This document shows positions 10,852 through 24,448 of a stretch of 64,000 nt of DNA, in pieces (positions within the stretch are counted from its first letter, which is position 1; the number at the start of each line of letters is the position of its first letter). The translations under genes and the position numbers were made by a program. The stretch is from Porticoccaceae bacterium. GTDB taxonomy: Bacteria; Pseudomonadota; Gammaproteobacteria; Pseudomonadales; Porticoccaceae. The notes under the pieces were generated by a model. The model saw only the letters and a program-made list of their open reading frames with translations. It was not told where the DNA came from and searched no databases. The DNA lies in NCBI GenBank assembly GCA_029250825.1, contig JAQXEN010000044.1:1-64000 (forward strand). The letters run 5' to 3'.

Positions 10852-11193
10852 TTGCTAAGTCCTTCGTTTGGTTGCGACCAGGGATCAAAAGCAGTGTCGT
10901 TAAAATGAAAGCCTTAGCAGTAGAATTTTAGAAACAAAACGTTAGCAACAAAATATAAAAAGTAGAGCGCGATTAACGGTGGTAAAGAAGCAGGGTTAGT
11001 CAGCGTTTAAGTTTGAATTTTAGCGCCCCGTCCCATCCTGGGAATTGTGTGGTGCGTTTGTGGGGCTTCGTGGCACTTTGCCCTGGGCTTTTATTCAATA
11101 GTCAGTGCGATCTCGGCTCTTCCGCAGGGCGGTGGCGTTTTTTCACTGGATTGATTTTTTTTGGGGTTGTAGTTGAATCAAGAAGCAAAATTA

Positions 11194-12906
11194 ATGGGCT
11201 CAAATCCAACTGAAGATCACGTCTTAGGGCGGGGTTTAGAGCAGGGTTTAAAACCGAGTGTAGGGCAGAGTGTCGCGCACCTTGCTGGTGGTGATCAGTT
11301 GATCGATGACAGTGCTCTCGAGGCGATTTGGGCTAGCTGTACCAATCAGTTAAGCGATGAGTTACCAGCACAGCAGTACAACACTTGGATTCGACCCCTG
11401 CGTGCACAATTGTTTGTTGGCGACCTAGATGGTTCAGATTTGCCCCAACGGGTGCAGCTGATTGCCCCCAACCGTTTTATTGAAGACTGGGTAAAGAATA
11501 AGTTTCTCGGTCGCATTGCCGAATTGTTCTCACAGTTTAATGGGAGCCAGTGTGCCGTTGCCGTTGTGGCTCAGGCCGAGAAGGCCCCAGCCTTTAAGAC
11601 TCAGGTGCCAGTGGTCAATGGCGCCGGTCAGGGCGTGACTGACAGCAATAACACTACTAATACTAACAACTCTGCCAACACCAATTATTCTAACCGTGGA
11701 TTTGAGCAGCATAGTCGCAGTGGAGACCCTGTTCTCCCTGGTGTGGCTGCGACTAGCGTTGGCCTGAATACTGCCGTCCCCAGTATCGAGAAACCTCTGG
11801 AGTCAGACTTTGCGCCTCAAGATGGCTCGGTTATCCAGCGGGTAAGCGCCCCGGCGATCATTACGTCCGCCGCTGAAAACAGTCTTAAAAGTAACCTTAA
11901 CAATGCCTTTACCTTTGATAGCTTTGTCGAGGGCAAGTCCAATCAGTTAGCTCTGGCCGCTGCACAGCAGGTGGCTGAGAATCCTGGTGGCTCCTACAAT
12001 CCCCTGTTTATTTATGGTGGTGTGGGTCTGGGTAAAACTCATCTGATGCACGCGGTGGGCAATGCCCTGCGGGTGCGCAAGCCGGATGCCAAGATCGTCT
12101 ACCTTCACTCCGAGCGCTTCGTTGCGGATATGGTCAAGGCGTTGCAGCTTAAGGCCATCGATGAATTTAAACAGTTCTACCGTTCGGTGGATGCGCTGCT
12201 GATTGATGATATTCAATTCTTTGCTGGCAAGGATCGCAGCCAGGAAGAGTTCTTTCACACTTACAATGCTCTGTTGGAGCGCGGTCAGCAGATGATTCTG
12301 ACCTGTGATCGCTACCCTAAAGAAATCAATGGTGTAGAAGAGCGCCTCAAATCCCGCTTTGGTTGGGGCTTAACCGTCGCCGTGGAGCCGCCGGAGCTTG
12401 AAACCCGGGTGGCAATCTTGATCAATAAGGCTGAGCAAGCGGGCATGGACCTTTCTCGAGATGCGGCATTCTTTATTGCTCAGCGCATCCGCTCCAACGT
12501 TCGTGAGCTGGAGGGGGCACTTAAACGGGTTATGGCTCATGCGCAATTTAGTGGCCGGGTTATTGATATCGATTTAATTCGGGAATCGTTGAAAGACTTG
12601 TTGGCGCTGCAGGATAAGCTGGTTACCATAGACAATATTCAGAGAGTGGTGGCGGACTACTACAAGCTTAAAATGTCCGACCTGCTGTCAAAGAGACGCA
12701 GCCGATCCGTGGCGCGACCGCGACAGGTGGCAATGTCTCTAGCTAAGGAGTTGACCAACTACAGCCTTCCAGAAATTGGTGAGTCATTTGGTGGTCGCGA
12801 CCATACAACGGTGCTCCATGCCTGTCGCAAGGTGAAAGAGTTAGAGGCTACAGATCGAGATGTGGAGCGTGATTTAAAGCACCTCTACCGCACGCTATCC
12901 AACTGA
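11194..12906 (+). CDS. dnaA: Chromosomal replication initiator DnaA
   Basis: DnaA binds DnaA boxes and melts the origin. Domain I is recognisable from [17 protein letters not shown] with [10 protein letters not shown]. An unusually Asn/Thr/Ser-rich domain II ([16 protein letters not shown]) follows, then the AAA+ domain with [15 protein letters not shown] and [13 protein letters not shown], and domain IV with [15 protein letters not shown] and [14 protein letters not shown]. The ORF track begins at TTG 11173. I prefer ATG 11194, which has an AGAAG 8 bases upstream. Either start leaves about 35-42 residues before domain I, longer than usual. A shorter start at TTG 11299 cannot be excluded. Confidence 0.97.
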   Translation: MGSNPTEDHVLGRGLEQGLKPSVGQSVAHLAGGDQLIDDSALEAIWASCTNQLSDELPAQQYNTWIRPLRAQLFVGDLDGSDLPQRVQLIAPNRFIEDWVKNKFLGRIAELFSQFNGSQCAVAVVAQAEKAPAFKTQVPVVNGAGQGVTDSNNTTNTNNSANTNYSNRGFEQHSRSGDPVLPGVAATSVGLNTAVPSIEKPLESDFAPQDGSVIQRVSAPAIITSAAENSLKSNLNNAFTFDSFVEGKSNQLALAAAQQVAENPGGSYNPLFIYGGVGLGKTHLMHAVGNALRVRKPDAKIVYLHSERFVADMVKALQLKAIDEFKQFYRSVDALLIDDIQFFAGKDRSQEEFFHTYNALLERGQQMILTCDRYPKEINGVEERLKSRFGWGLTVAVEPPELETRVAILINKAEQAGMDLSRDAAFFIAQRIRSNVRELEGALKRVMAHAQFSGRVIDIDLIRESLKDLLALQDKLVTIDNIQRVVADYYKLKMSDLLSKRRSRSVARPRQVAMSLAKELTNYSLPEIGESFGGRDHTTVLHACRKVKELEATDRDVERDLKHLYRTLSN

Positions 12907-13031
12907 TAGAGCGTTTACTCGATGGGCTGTAAAGGTAGTTGTAACAGAGAGATTTAAAAGACAGTTTGCTTATTTAGCCTGCTGAATAGTGAAACCGACA
13001 TCCGAAACCGTGCTGGAGATTAATCCTTACC

Positions 13032-14132
13032 ATGAAATTTAGCCTTTCCCGTGAAGCTTTACTCAAACCCTTACAGTTGGTTGTTGGTGTTGTAGAGAGA
13101 CGCCAGACACTGCCAATCCTGTCAAATGTGCTGCTGACCCTCGACGGTTCGCGCCTGGCAGTGACAGGCACGGATCTGGAAGTTGAAATTATTGGTCATG
13201 CGGACGTAGTCACTGCAGATGAGGCGGGTGAGGTTACGGTTTCGGCGCGCAAGTTACTGGATATCTGCCGGTCGCTGCCCGAGGGTGCCAATATCAAATT
13301 CTCCAGTAGTGATGGCAAGGCACAGGTGAACAGTGGTCGCGGTCGCTTTACTCTGGCCACATTGCCAGCCAATGAATTTCCCTCTGTGGACAATGGCGAG
13401 AACAACATCCAATTTGATATTGATGCCGCGATATTGAAGAATCTAATTGATGCCACGTCCTTTGCTATGGCGCAACAGGATGTGCGTTATTACCTCAACG
13501 GAATGCTCTGGGAAGTGAGTGCCAACAAACTCCGTGCCGTAGCCACAGACGGGCATCGTATGGCCCTCTGTGATGCTGAGTGCGCCATTGAGGTGTCTGA
13601 GTTAACCAAGGCTATCCTGCCCCGTAAAGGTGTTATCGAGCTGTCCCGCTTGGTTGCTGACGAGGGTTCGGTGCGCGTGGCGATGGGTTCAAACCATATT
13701 CGCGTGGATGGCAGTGATTACTGCTTTACCTCTAAGTTGGTGGATGGGGCCTATCCAGATTACGATCGTGTACTGCCCAAGGGCGGCGATAAGTTGGTTG
13801 AAGGTAATCGCGCTGAACTCAAGCAGGCCTTTGGTCGTACAGCGATTCTATCCAATGAGAAGTATCGTGGCGTGCGTATTATGCTCTCTAACGGTGCCAT
13901 CAAAATGGTCGCCAATAACCCGGAGCAGGAAGAGGCTGAGGAAGAGGTCGGTGTTGATTATGCCGGTGATGATTTGGAGATCGGCTTCAACGTTAGCTAT
14001 CTATTGGATGTGCTTAATGTGCTCAAGGGCGACGCGGTGCGGCTGACATTGTCTGACTCCAGCAGCAGTGCTCTGGTGGAAGATGCCGCAGATGGTGCTG
14101 CAGTCTATGTTGTTATGCCTATGCGACTGTAG
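13032..14132 (+). CDS. dnaN: DNA polymerase III sliding clamp (beta)
   Basis: DnaN forms the dimeric ring that tethers polymerase III to DNA. The 366-residue length and the N-terminal MKFSLSREALLKPLQ, the TLPILSNVLL segment and the C-terminal YVVMPMRL (cleft where clamp-binding peptides dock) are typical. It lies 125 bases after dnaA and 44 bases before recF in the classic dnaA-dnaN-recF-gyrB order. Confidence 0.98.
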   Translation: MKFSLSREALLKPLQLVVGVVERRQTLPILSNVLLTLDGSRLAVTGTDLEVEIIGHADVVTADEAGEVTVSARKLLDICRSLPEGANIKFSSSDGKAQVNSGRGRFTLATLPANEFPSVDNGENNIQFDIDAAILKNLIDATSFAMAQQDVRYYLNGMLWEVSANKLRAVATDGHRMALCDAECAIEVSELTKAILPRKGVIELSRLVADEGSVRVAMGSNHIRVDGSDYCFTSKLVDGAYPDYDRVLPKGGDKLVEGNRAELKQAFGRTAILSNEKYRGVRIMLSNGAIKMVANNPEQEEAEEEVGVDYAGDDLEIGFNVSYLLDVLNVLKGDAVRLTLSDSSSSALVEDAADGAAVYVVMPMRL

Positions 14133-14176
14133 AGAAGGTTGATTCGCTTCTCTATAGTGGTCGGCGCAGCTAACTA

Positions 14177-17700
<3,524 letters not shown>

Positions 17701-17754
17701 TCTGCACGCTTACTCTAAGTCACTAATCTTCAGTGATAAACAGTAGCAAGACTA

Positions 17755-17782
17755 AAAACGCCGCCCTCTGGGGCGGCGTTTT
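17755..17782. terminator. terminator after gyrB, probably bidirectional
   Basis: The perfect 12-base stem AAAACGCCGCCC/GGGCGGCGTTTT with a TCTG loop ends in T runs on both strands. It lies between convergent gyrB and plsC, so it can stop transcription from both sides. Confidence 0.9.
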
Positions 17783-17911
17783 CGTTTATCGGGCCTGCGG
17801 ATTATCCAAATGAGTCTTAGATTCAGTGTTCTCTGGCTTAATCGCAGCCTCTTCCCTTGCGCCATGAAACCGCTAGAGTACCTATGACTGTTAGGCCAGA
17901 GAGCTAAATGC

Positions 17912-18616
17912 CTAGAGCGCTTGAGCAATCCACCGGTGAGCCTGCTCAGTTAGCTCCCTTGGATTGCCCTCTGCAGTATCGATCGGCGCCCCAATTACCA
18001 GATTAATTGTGCCTGGGGTTTTCAGCCAGCTATTTGCCGGCCAGCAATGTCCTGCATCGTGGCGCACGGGGAGTATCTGCACTCCAGCGCTTTTGGCGAG
18101 TGCCGCGCCACTGGTCATAAAGGTCCCCACTTCAGCGCTGCGGACTCTAGTTCCCTCAGGGAAAATCACCACATTAATACCCTCAGCGAGCCTCTGTTTA
18201 CCCTGTTTTAAGACCTGACGGATAGCGCCTGCTGGGTTTGAACGCTTGATGGCAATAGCTCGCATGAAATACAGACCCCAACCAAATAGGGGGATCCAAA
18301 GCAGTTCGCGCTTTAAAATCATGCTTGCTGGGACAAAGAGATACTGGAGAAAGAAGGTTTCCCAAGTACTTTGATGGTTGCTTAAAACTACGCAGGCACT
18401 CGCTGGGATATTCTCGAGGCCGCGGACATTAATCCGAACCCCACAGGTAATCCGCAGCCAGGACATCAACAGCTTATTGCCGGTAGTGATACAGATCTGG
18501 CGGTAGCGAAAGGGAACAAACCCCACAACACAGAGCGCCAGCACCATCAATATCACCAAGACGATCAGACCACTATAGAAGCTAATCGCTCTAAGGCTTT
18601 GCCAGATTTTTACCAT
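17912..18616 (-). CDS. plsC: 1-acylglycerol-3-phosphate O-acyltransferase (PlsC family)
   Basis: This inner-membrane enzyme acylates lysophosphatidic acid to phosphatidic acid in phospholipid synthesis. The 234-residue protein has an N-terminal membrane segment (SGLIVLVILMVLALCVVGF), the catalytic NHQSTWET (HX4D-like with E in place of D) near residue 80 and the FPEGTR motif near 150. It lies downstream of glyS as in many gammaproteobacteria, although the gmhB gene often found between them is absent. The acyl donor and exact paralogue cannot be told from sequence. Confidence 0.88.
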   Translation of the reverse strand: MVKIWQSLRAISFYSGLIVLVILMVLALCVVGFVPFRYRQICITTGNKLLMSWLRITCGVRINVRGLENIPASACVVLSNHQSTWETFFLQYLFVPASMILKRELLWIPLFGWGLYFMRAIAIKRSNPAGAIRQVLKQGKQRLAEGINVVIFPEGTRVRSAEVGTFMTSGAALAKSAGVQILPVRHDAGHCWPANSWLKTPGTINLVIGAPIDTAEGNPRELTEQAHRWIAQAL

Positions 18617-18694
18617 TCCTTTGATACCGCCATTGTTGCTCCAAAATGCTTACCTGCACCAGCCGCTCTGCACTTGCCAGCCGCTTTAGAAAGA

Positions 18695-20776
18695 TTACTT
18701 GCTGACCACTAGGTGGGAGATATCCGCAACATTTAAAAATAGCTGACGCAGACTATACAGCAGGCCTAAGCGATTATTGCGCACCGTCTCATCCTCCGCC
18801 ATAACCATTACGCCCTCAAAAAAGGCATCAACTGGATCTCGCAGCGTAGCCAGCGCCGACAGTACAGCCATGTAGTCCCGCTCAGCTACCAGGGGCACAA
18901 TAATCTTGTTTAAACGTTCGATCTCGCTGGCCAGCAGGGACTCCTGCTGCCCTTCGAAGAGTGAAGGGTCCACCTTTGAGCCAAATTCCATATCGCCCTG
19001 TTTGGCTAAAATATTCAGTACCCGCTTATTGGCTGAAGCCAGCGCTACGGCTTCAGGGGCTCGGGAGAATTGATCTACGGCCTTGACTCGGGCATCAATA
19101 TCCAGCGGATTAGACAGTTCTAACGCGGCCACCGAGGCAAATACCTCGGGTGCAATATTATCATCGCGATACCAGGATTTAAGCCGTTCGACAACATAAG
19201 TAAGCACTTGCTTACATGTGTCATCTGAGGTCTCAGTTAAGGCGAGTTGACGAGCCGCTGCGGCGATTGCCAGGTTGAGGTCCATATCGATATTACGTTC
19301 AATAATAATCCGCAAGATACCCAAGCTGGCGCGCCTCAGGGCAAAGGGATCCCTTGAACCGGAAGGCAGCTGGCCAATACTGAAGATCCCTACCAGAGTA
19401 TCTAAACGATCAGCCAGGGCCAGAGCTGCGCCAGTTGCTGAAGTGGGAATGCTATCGCCGGCAAAGCGTGGTAGATACTGTTCTAACAGGGCTTCAGCTA
19501 CCGCCTCATCTTCACCGTCATTAAGGGCGTAATAGCGGCCCATTACACCCTGCAGATCATCGAATTCACCGACCATCTCACTGACCAAATCTGACTTGCA
19601 GAGTTCTCCGGCTCGCCCAGCAGTGGCAATATCTGCACCGACAAAGGGCGCCAATACTTTGGCCAGCTCACTGACCCGGGCAGTCTTGTCATAGACGCTG
19701 CCGAGCTTGGATTGAAAGATAATTTTGCGCAGAGCCTCGCGCCGAGCCTCAAGTGTGCTCTTTAGGTCGGTATTATAGAAAAATGCCGCATCCGCAAGGC
19801 GCGGGCGAATAACCCGTTCGTTGCCATCGATAACCTGTTGTGGATCTCGGCTAACAATATTGGCCACGGTAATAAACAGAGGCAGCAGTTGATTGTCACT
19901 GTCCACCACATGGAAGTATTTCTGATGCTGAGCCATAGATGATATTAGGGCTTCAGCCGGGACATTTAAGAAGTGTTCTTCGAAACGCCCCATCAGTGGC
20001 ACTGGCCACTCATTCAGTGACGTCACCTCTTCAAGCAGATCCTCATCGATCACAGCCTGGCCATTGGCGCTCTTTGCCGCTTCAATAACACCCTGACGAA
20101 TCAATTCACGCCGCTCCGCAAAATCCACCATTACAAAGGCATTGTAGAGTGCGTCGCGATAGGCTCTAGGGGACGTAATCTGGATAGTGCCGCTGCTGTG
20201 GAAGCGATGACCGCGACTCAGATTGCTGCTGGTTAAGCCCAAAATACTGGTTTCGATGGTTTTGGCACCAAACAGCACCAGAGCCCACTGCACCGGCCGC
20301 ACAAATTCTTGACGGCTGCGTCCCCAGCGCATGGGTTTAGGGATTGGCAGTGCCCCGAGGGACTGATTGATAATGTCACCCAACAGTGACTCGGTATTGC
20401 TGCCTACCAGAGTTTGGCGCACGCAGAGCTTATCCTGCTGGCCATCGTTTTCGATGAGCTCGGATAAGGCTGCAACCTCAAGGCCATTTTTTCGCGCAAA
20501 GGCCTCGGCCGCCTTGGTTGGAGCGCCATCTGCCCCAAAGGCTACTTTGGAAGGCGGTCCCCAACTAACTACATCCTGATCCGGAGTCTGCTCCGCGAGA
20601 TCGGTAATCAATACCGCTAGGCGACGTGGCGCCGCATAGGCGGTCATGGCAGAAAAGCCTAACTGCTGATCTTTTAACCGCTGAGTGATACCTTCCGCGA
20701 AGGTCTCTGACAGCTGGCGCAATACTTTCGGTGGCAGTTCTTCGGTGCCAATCTCAACTAAAAAATCTTTGCTCAC
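18695..20776 (-). CDS. glyS: Glycyl-tRNA synthetase beta subunit
   Basis: GlyS is the large subunit of the alpha2-beta2 glycyl-tRNA synthetase and carries the tRNA-binding HD and anticodon-binding regions. The 693-residue product starts [17 protein letters not shown] and contains [20 protein letters not shown] and the C-terminal [13 protein letters not shown], all typical. Its ATG overlaps the glyQ stop by 4 bases, so the two subunits are co-translated. Confidence 0.98.
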   Translation of the reverse strand: MSKDFLVEIGTEELPPKVLRQLSETFAEGITQRLKDQQLGFSAMTAYAAPRRLAVLITDLAEQTPDQDVVSWGPPSKVAFGADGAPTKAAEAFARKNGLEVAALSELIENDGQQDKLCVRQTLVGSNTESLLGDIINQSLGALPIPKPMRWGRSRQEFVRPVQWALVLFGAKTIETSILGLTSSNLSRGHRFHSSGTIQITSPRAYRDALYNAFVMVDFAERRELIRQGVIEAAKSANGQAVIDEDLLEEVTSLNEWPVPLMGRFEEHFLNVPAEALISSMAQHQKYFHVVDSDNQLLPLFITVANIVSRDPQQVIDGNERVIRPRLADAAFFYNTDLKSTLEARREALRKIIFQSKLGSVYDKTARVSELAKVLAPFVGADIATAGRAGELCKSDLVSEMVGEFDDLQGVMGRYYALNDGEDEAVAEALLEQYLPRFAGDSIPTSATGAALALADRLDTLVGIFSIGQLPSGSRDPFALRRASLGILRIIIERNIDMDLNLAIAAAARQLALTETSDDTCKQVLTYVVERLKSWYRDDNIAPEVFASVAALELSNPLDIDARVKAVDQFSRAPEAVALASANKRVLNILAKQGDMEFGSKVDPSLFEGQQESLLASEIERLNKIIVPLVAERDYMAVLSALATLRDPVDAFFEGVMVMAEDETVRNNRLGLLYSLRQLFLNVADISHLVVSK

Positions 20777-21771
20777 TTGGCTGCTCCCGCTTTATCCGCT
20801 CGTTCCTGCTTCGCCTGCTGTTGGGCTTTTTCCTTGGCCACTCTGGCCATAACTTCATCGGCAAGATCCTTATCGGCAAGAGGGAAACCCAGGGCCAGGC
20901 GAGAATCGAAATAGCCTTGAGCTACAGTGCGAGCCAGTGTGCGCACGCGCAAAATATAGCGCTGACGCTCAGTAACAGATATGGCATGACGGGCATCTAG
21001 CAGATTAAAGGCGTGGGAGGCTTTCATCACCATTTCGTAGGCGGGCAGTGGCAAGCCACTCTCGGCGAGAGAGATACTGTCTTTTTCACACTGATCAAAC
21101 TGCGCAAATAGCGCGTCCACATCCGCGTGTTCAAAGTTATAGGTCGACATTTCCACTTCGTTTTGGTGGAACACATCGCCGTAGGTCACATCCCCCTGAG
21201 GGCCATGTGCCCAGATCAAATCATAAATACTGTCGACACCCTGCAGATACATGGCAATACGCTCTAAACCATAGGCTATCTCACCAGTCACGGGGAAGCA
21301 CTCTAGCCCGCCTGCCTGCTGGAAATAGGTGAACTGCGTAATCTCCATGCCATTTAGCCAAACTTCCCAGCCGATACCCCAGGCTCCCAGTGTTGGCGAC
21401 TCCCAGTTATCTTCAACAAAGCGCACATCGTGCACCTCAGTGTCGATACCTAGAGAGCGCAAGGAGCCAAGATAGAGTTCCTGAAAATCACTGGGGGAAG
21501 GTTTCATCGCCACCTGAAATTGGTAGTAATGCTGCAATCGATTAGGGTTTTCGCCATAGCGACCATCCGTGGGACGGCGACAGCCCTGTACATAGGCACT
21601 GTTCCAGTTTTCCGGGCCAATGGCACGCAAAAAGGTCGCCGGATGAAAGGTGCCAGCACCCACTTCCATATCCAGTGGCTGAAGTACCACACAACCCTGG
21701 TCAGCCCAGTATTGTTGCAGTCTGATTATTAGCGCCTGAAATGTATCAGGAGGCGTGCCGACATTGTTCAA
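20773..21771 (-). CDS. glyQ: Glycyl-tRNA synthetase alpha subunit
   Basis: GlyQ is the catalytic class II core that activates glycine. Motifs include [21 protein letters not shown], the EPSYVQ-type segment here seen as [20 protein letters not shown], and [21 protein letters not shown]. At 332 residues it is slightly longer than the E. coli protein because of a charged C-terminal tail ([15 protein letters not shown]). It is divergent from galU, with promoters expected in the 222-base gap. Confidence 0.98.
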   Translation of the reverse strand: MNNVGTPPDTFQALIIRLQQYWADQGCVVLQPLDMEVGAGTFHPATFLRAIGPENWNSAYVQGCRRPTDGRYGENPNRLQHYYQFQVAMKPSPSDFQELYLGSLRSLGIDTEVHDVRFVEDNWESPTLGAWGIGWEVWLNGMEITQFTYFQQAGGLECFPVTGEIAYGLERIAMYLQGVDSIYDLIWAHGPQGDVTYGDVFHQNEVEMSTYNFEHADVDALFAQFDQCEKDSISLAESGLPLPAYEMVMKASHAFNLLDARHAISVTERQRYILRVRTLARTVAQGYFDSRLALGFPLADKDLADEVMARVAKEKAQQQAKQERADKAGAAK

Positions 21772-21913
21772 GGTGGATACCTGCGGATGTGAGAAACAGT
21801 TAAAAGGGTATTTTTATAGAGAATGGGCAATTATAGGGCGGCAGCCCAATAAAGAAAGGCCGGAAGGGCGCTAAAGCGTCAATTAAAGTCACCGAATTCT
21901 AAACAGATATGGA

Positions 21914-21919
21914 TATAAT
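21914..21919 (+). promoter_or_regulatory. possible -10 box of galU
   Basis: A perfect TATAAT lies about 75 bases before galU in the divergent glyQ-galU gap. No good -35 partner is visible at 16-18 bases, so confidence is low. Confidence 0.3.
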
Positions 21920-21993
21920 ACCCGCCACTAACGCGACTACAGGACTAACCTGTACGAGACGCACGGCTTAATTATCCGAAGGAAGGGGTCTTC

Positions 21994-22890
21994 ATGGTAC
22001 ATGTACGACACGGCGAAAAGGTTCGCAAAGCAGTATTTCCAGTCGCCGGTATGGGCACACGTTTTTTGCCCGCAACCAAGGCTAATCCGAAAGAGATGTT
22101 GCCGGTTGTGGATAAACCTTTAATCCAGTATGCGGTTGAAGAAGCAGTGGAAGCCGGGATCACCGAGATGATTTTTATCACCGGTCGCAACAAGCGCAGC
22201 ATCGCCGATCACTTTGACAAAGCCTACGAGTTGGAACACGAACTTGAAAAGCGCAACAAAACCAAGCTTCTGGACATTGCCCAAAATATTGTGCCCAAAG
22301 GTGTCAGCTGCACCTATATTCGCCAGAATGAGGCTCTGGGCCTCGGCCATGCGGTACTCACCGCCGCTCATCTTATTGGCGATGAGCCCTTTGCGGTAAT
22401 TCTTGCGGACGACCTGATTCACGGAGAGCAGGGCGCAGTGCAGCAGATGGTGCAGCAATATGAGTTTTACAAAAGCTCAGTGATTGCAGTGCAAAAAGTC
22501 CCTGGCCCAGATATTTCAAACTATGGCGTGATCAGTGGTCAGCGACAGGCCGACCGGGTTCATCTGTTAGATAAAATTGTGGAAAAACCGGCCTTTGAAG
22601 ATGCACCCTCAGATATGGGTGTCACCGGCCGCTATATTTTCACCCCACAAATTTTTAAACACCTGGCCAACTTAACCCCAGGCGCCGGCGGCGAGTTCCA
22701 GCTTACCGATGCGATCCAGACGCTGCTCACTGAAGAGCAGGTTTTGGCTTATGAATACTCTGGAACAAGATATGACTGTGGTAGCAAGATGGGCCTGCTC
22801 AAAGCCAATATCGAATTGGGTCTGTTACACGGCGAGATTGGCGCAGACCTGCGCGCCTATCTGCAGGACGAACTGATGGAAAAGCTCTAA
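21994..22890 (+). CDS. galU: UTP-glucose-1-phosphate uridylyltransferase
   Basis: GalU makes UDP-glucose for cell-surface polysaccharides. The 298-residue protein has the nucleotidyltransferase signature GMGTRFLPATKANPKEML near residue 19, LGLGHAV, and the metal-site LADDLI. The start carries about 12 residues ahead of the usual N-terminus. It is kept because AAGGAAGGGG lies just upstream of ATG 21994. The product end is standard. Confidence 0.96.
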   Translation: MVHVRHGEKVRKAVFPVAGMGTRFLPATKANPKEMLPVVDKPLIQYAVEEAVEAGITEMIFITGRNKRSIADHFDKAYELEHELEKRNKTKLLDIAQNIVPKGVSCTYIRQNEALGLGHAVLTAAHLIGDEPFAVILADDLIHGEQGAVQQMVQQYEFYKSSVIAVQKVPGPDISNYGVISGQRQADRVHLLDKIVEKPAFEDAPSDMGVTGRYIFTPQIFKHLANLTPGAGGEFQLTDAIQTLLTEEQVLAYEYSGTRYDCGSKMGLLKANIELGLLHGEIGADLRAYLQDELMEKL

Positions 22891-22998
22891 TTGCCAGAGC
22901 ACTTTATACAGCAGCTTTATTCAACAGCCTTACTCAAAAAGAAGTCCTGACAGGGGCCACAACCAGCTCGACACGCGGCGGGAGGTTAGGTAACAGCA

Positions 22999-23880
22999 AT
23001 GAAAAATACTATTCTAGTGCTCCTGTTGCGCAGCTTTGCCTTTCTGCCTCTGAGCCTCAGTCGCGCCCTTGGCCGTGGCGTTGGCGCTTTGATCTACGCA
23101 CTCAAGCTCACCCCAGTGCGAGTCGCCCGGGTCAATCTGCGGCTCTGCTATCCGCAACTTAGCGCCGCCGCAATAGAACAGCTCTGCCGGCAGCGCATGT
23201 TGCAGCTCGGTCAGGCGTTTTTTGAAACCCCTCGGGTCTGGAGCAATTCCAATAGCTGGCTAGAAAGCAAAATACTCTCCGTAGAGGGCCTAGGCCTGTT
23301 GCAAGAATCTCTGGCCGCTGATCCCGGCACACTGATTATTGTTCCCCACCAGGGCAATTGGGAAGTAATTGGCCTGTGGCTATCCCCACAAACCAAGATG
23401 ACGTCTCTCTATGAGCCGCCGAAAATAGCCCCGCTGGGACGCTGGATAAAATCTTCCCGGGAAAAGTCTGGCGCCACTCTGGTGCCCACCGATGTGCGTG
23501 GCGTTGCTGGCCTGATCAAAGCCCTGAAGCGCGGCGAGACCACCGCGATTCTGCCGGATCAGCAGCCAAACACTAATAGCGGCATTGTGGTGCCGTTTAT
23601 GGGCGTGCCGGTGCCCACTATGACGCTGGTTACCAACCTGATCAATCGTTCTGCTAGTCGTGCATTGTTAGCCACCGCGCTACGTGAACCCGGCGGTTGG
23701 CGGCTGCACTTTTTGCCCGTCAGCGAAGCTCTCTATAGCGAAGATCAAACTACCGCGGTCAGTGCATTAAACAGCGATGTGGCGCGGATTGTGGCTTTGG
23801 CACCTGAACAGTACCAGTGGGAATACAAACGCTTTCGCGTGCAGCCCGACGGCCGTGATATCTATGCCAAAAAACCCTAA
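22999..23880 (+). CDS. Lipid A biosynthesis late acyltransferase (LpxL/HtrB family)
   Basis: Members transfer a secondary acyl chain to Kdo2-lipid IVA at the inner membrane. The 293-residue protein has an N-terminal hydrophobic anchor, the catalytic HQGNWEV motif (HX4E type) near residue 115 and the ILPDQQPN segment near 190. Whether it acts as LpxL, LpxM or LpxP cannot be decided from this. A GGGAGG lies 13 bases upstream. Its 3' end overlaps ubiC by 17 bases. Confidence 0.88.
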   Translation: MKNTILVLLLRSFAFLPLSLSRALGRGVGALIYALKLTPVRVARVNLRLCYPQLSAAAIEQLCRQRMLQLGQAFFETPRVWSNSNSWLESKILSVEGLGLLQESLAADPGTLIIVPHQGNWEVIGLWLSPQTKMTSLYEPPKIAPLGRWIKSSREKSGATLVPTDVRGVAGLIKALKRGETTAILPDQQPNTNSGIVVPFMGVPVPTMTLVTNLINRSASRALLATALREPGGWRLHFLPVSEALYSEDQTTAVSALNSDVARIVALAPEQYQWEYKRFRVQPDGRDIYAKKP

Positions 23881-24448
23881 CAGCCCCCAGCCAAAAGCCT
23901 CAGTGCATTTTTCTGACCGAGCTATCTGGTGTCAATCCACCGCTGCCAGTGGCACCAGAGTGTCACCTTTTTGGCGCGACTGGTTGCTGGATCAGGGATC
24001 CCTTACTGAGCGTCTGATCGCCGTCAGCGGCGGTGAATTTAGCGTTCGAGTGTTGAGCCAGTCACTGCAGCGACCGAGCCTATCCGAACGTCGCGCACTG
24101 TCCCTGCCTGAACATCGTTTGGCTCTGGTGCGGGAAGTCATATTGAGCGGCGCTGGAGTGCCCTGGGTATTTGCTCGCAGTGTAATTCCGCTGCAAACCC
24201 TTACTGGCCGTTTGCGCAGATTGCGCCACCTCGATAGTCGACCACTGGGAGCACTGTTATTTAGTGACCCGACTATGAGTCGCGAGCCGCTGCAGTGGGC
24301 CTGTATAGACTCCAATAGCCAGTCCTTGTCGCCACAGATGGCGTCTCTAAATCAACCGGTCTGGGGTCGTCGCTCGGTGTTTAAGCTGTCGGCCAAGCCA
24401 CTCTTAGTCTGCGAAGTCTTCTTACCGAGTTTCTTACCCTATGACTAA
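23864..24448 (+). CDS. ubiC: Chorismate-pyruvate lyase
   Basis: UbiC converts chorismate to 4-hydroxybenzoate, the first step of ubiquinone synthesis. The ORF track begins inside the previous gene; the ATG at 23864 gives a 194-residue protein starting MPKNPNSPQPKA. Family motifs are LVREVILSGAGVPWVFARSVIP, containing the active-site arginine, and VCEVFLPSFLPY, containing the catalytic-pocket glutamate. It overlaps ubiA by 8 bases, so the two steps are co-expressed. Confidence 0.92.
   Translation: MPKNPNSPQPKASVHFSDRAIWCQSTAASGTRVSPFWRDWLLDQGSLTERLIAVSGGEFSVRVLSQSLQRPSLSERRALSLPEHRLALVREVILSGAGVPWVFARSVIPLQTLTGRLRRLRHLDSRPLGALLFSDPTMSREPLQWACIDSNSQSLSPQMASLNQPVWGRRSVFKLSAKPLLVCEVFLPSFLPYD

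Larger units (their letters stand above)
10499..11193 (+). other. AT-rich gene-free region upstream of dnaA, second origin candidate and dnaA leader
   Basis: Nearly 700 bases without a convincing gene. The first half (10560-10760) is AT-rich and holds a consensus DnaA box in reverse (TGTGGATAA at 10740), TTATCAACA at 10606 (one mismatch) and CTGTCCACA near 10723, with several GTTAAC or TTAACA motifs. The second half is probably a long dnaA leader. This is where Pseudomonas-type origins lie (next to dnaA). If replication started here, the upstream rpmH-mnmE genes would be transcribed towards the origin, which argues for the region at 5847-6552 instead. It could equally serve dnaA autoregulation. 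Confidence 0.5.

Noticed and set aside
10667-10858. Opposed 63-residue ORFs in the region before dnaA
   Set aside because: They lie in AT-rich origin-like sequence, overlap each other on opposite strands and have no protein-like features.
11013-11213. 66-residue ORF in the dnaA leader
   Set aside because: It overlaps the dnaA start, has a TTG start and a composition unlike a real protein; most likely chance.
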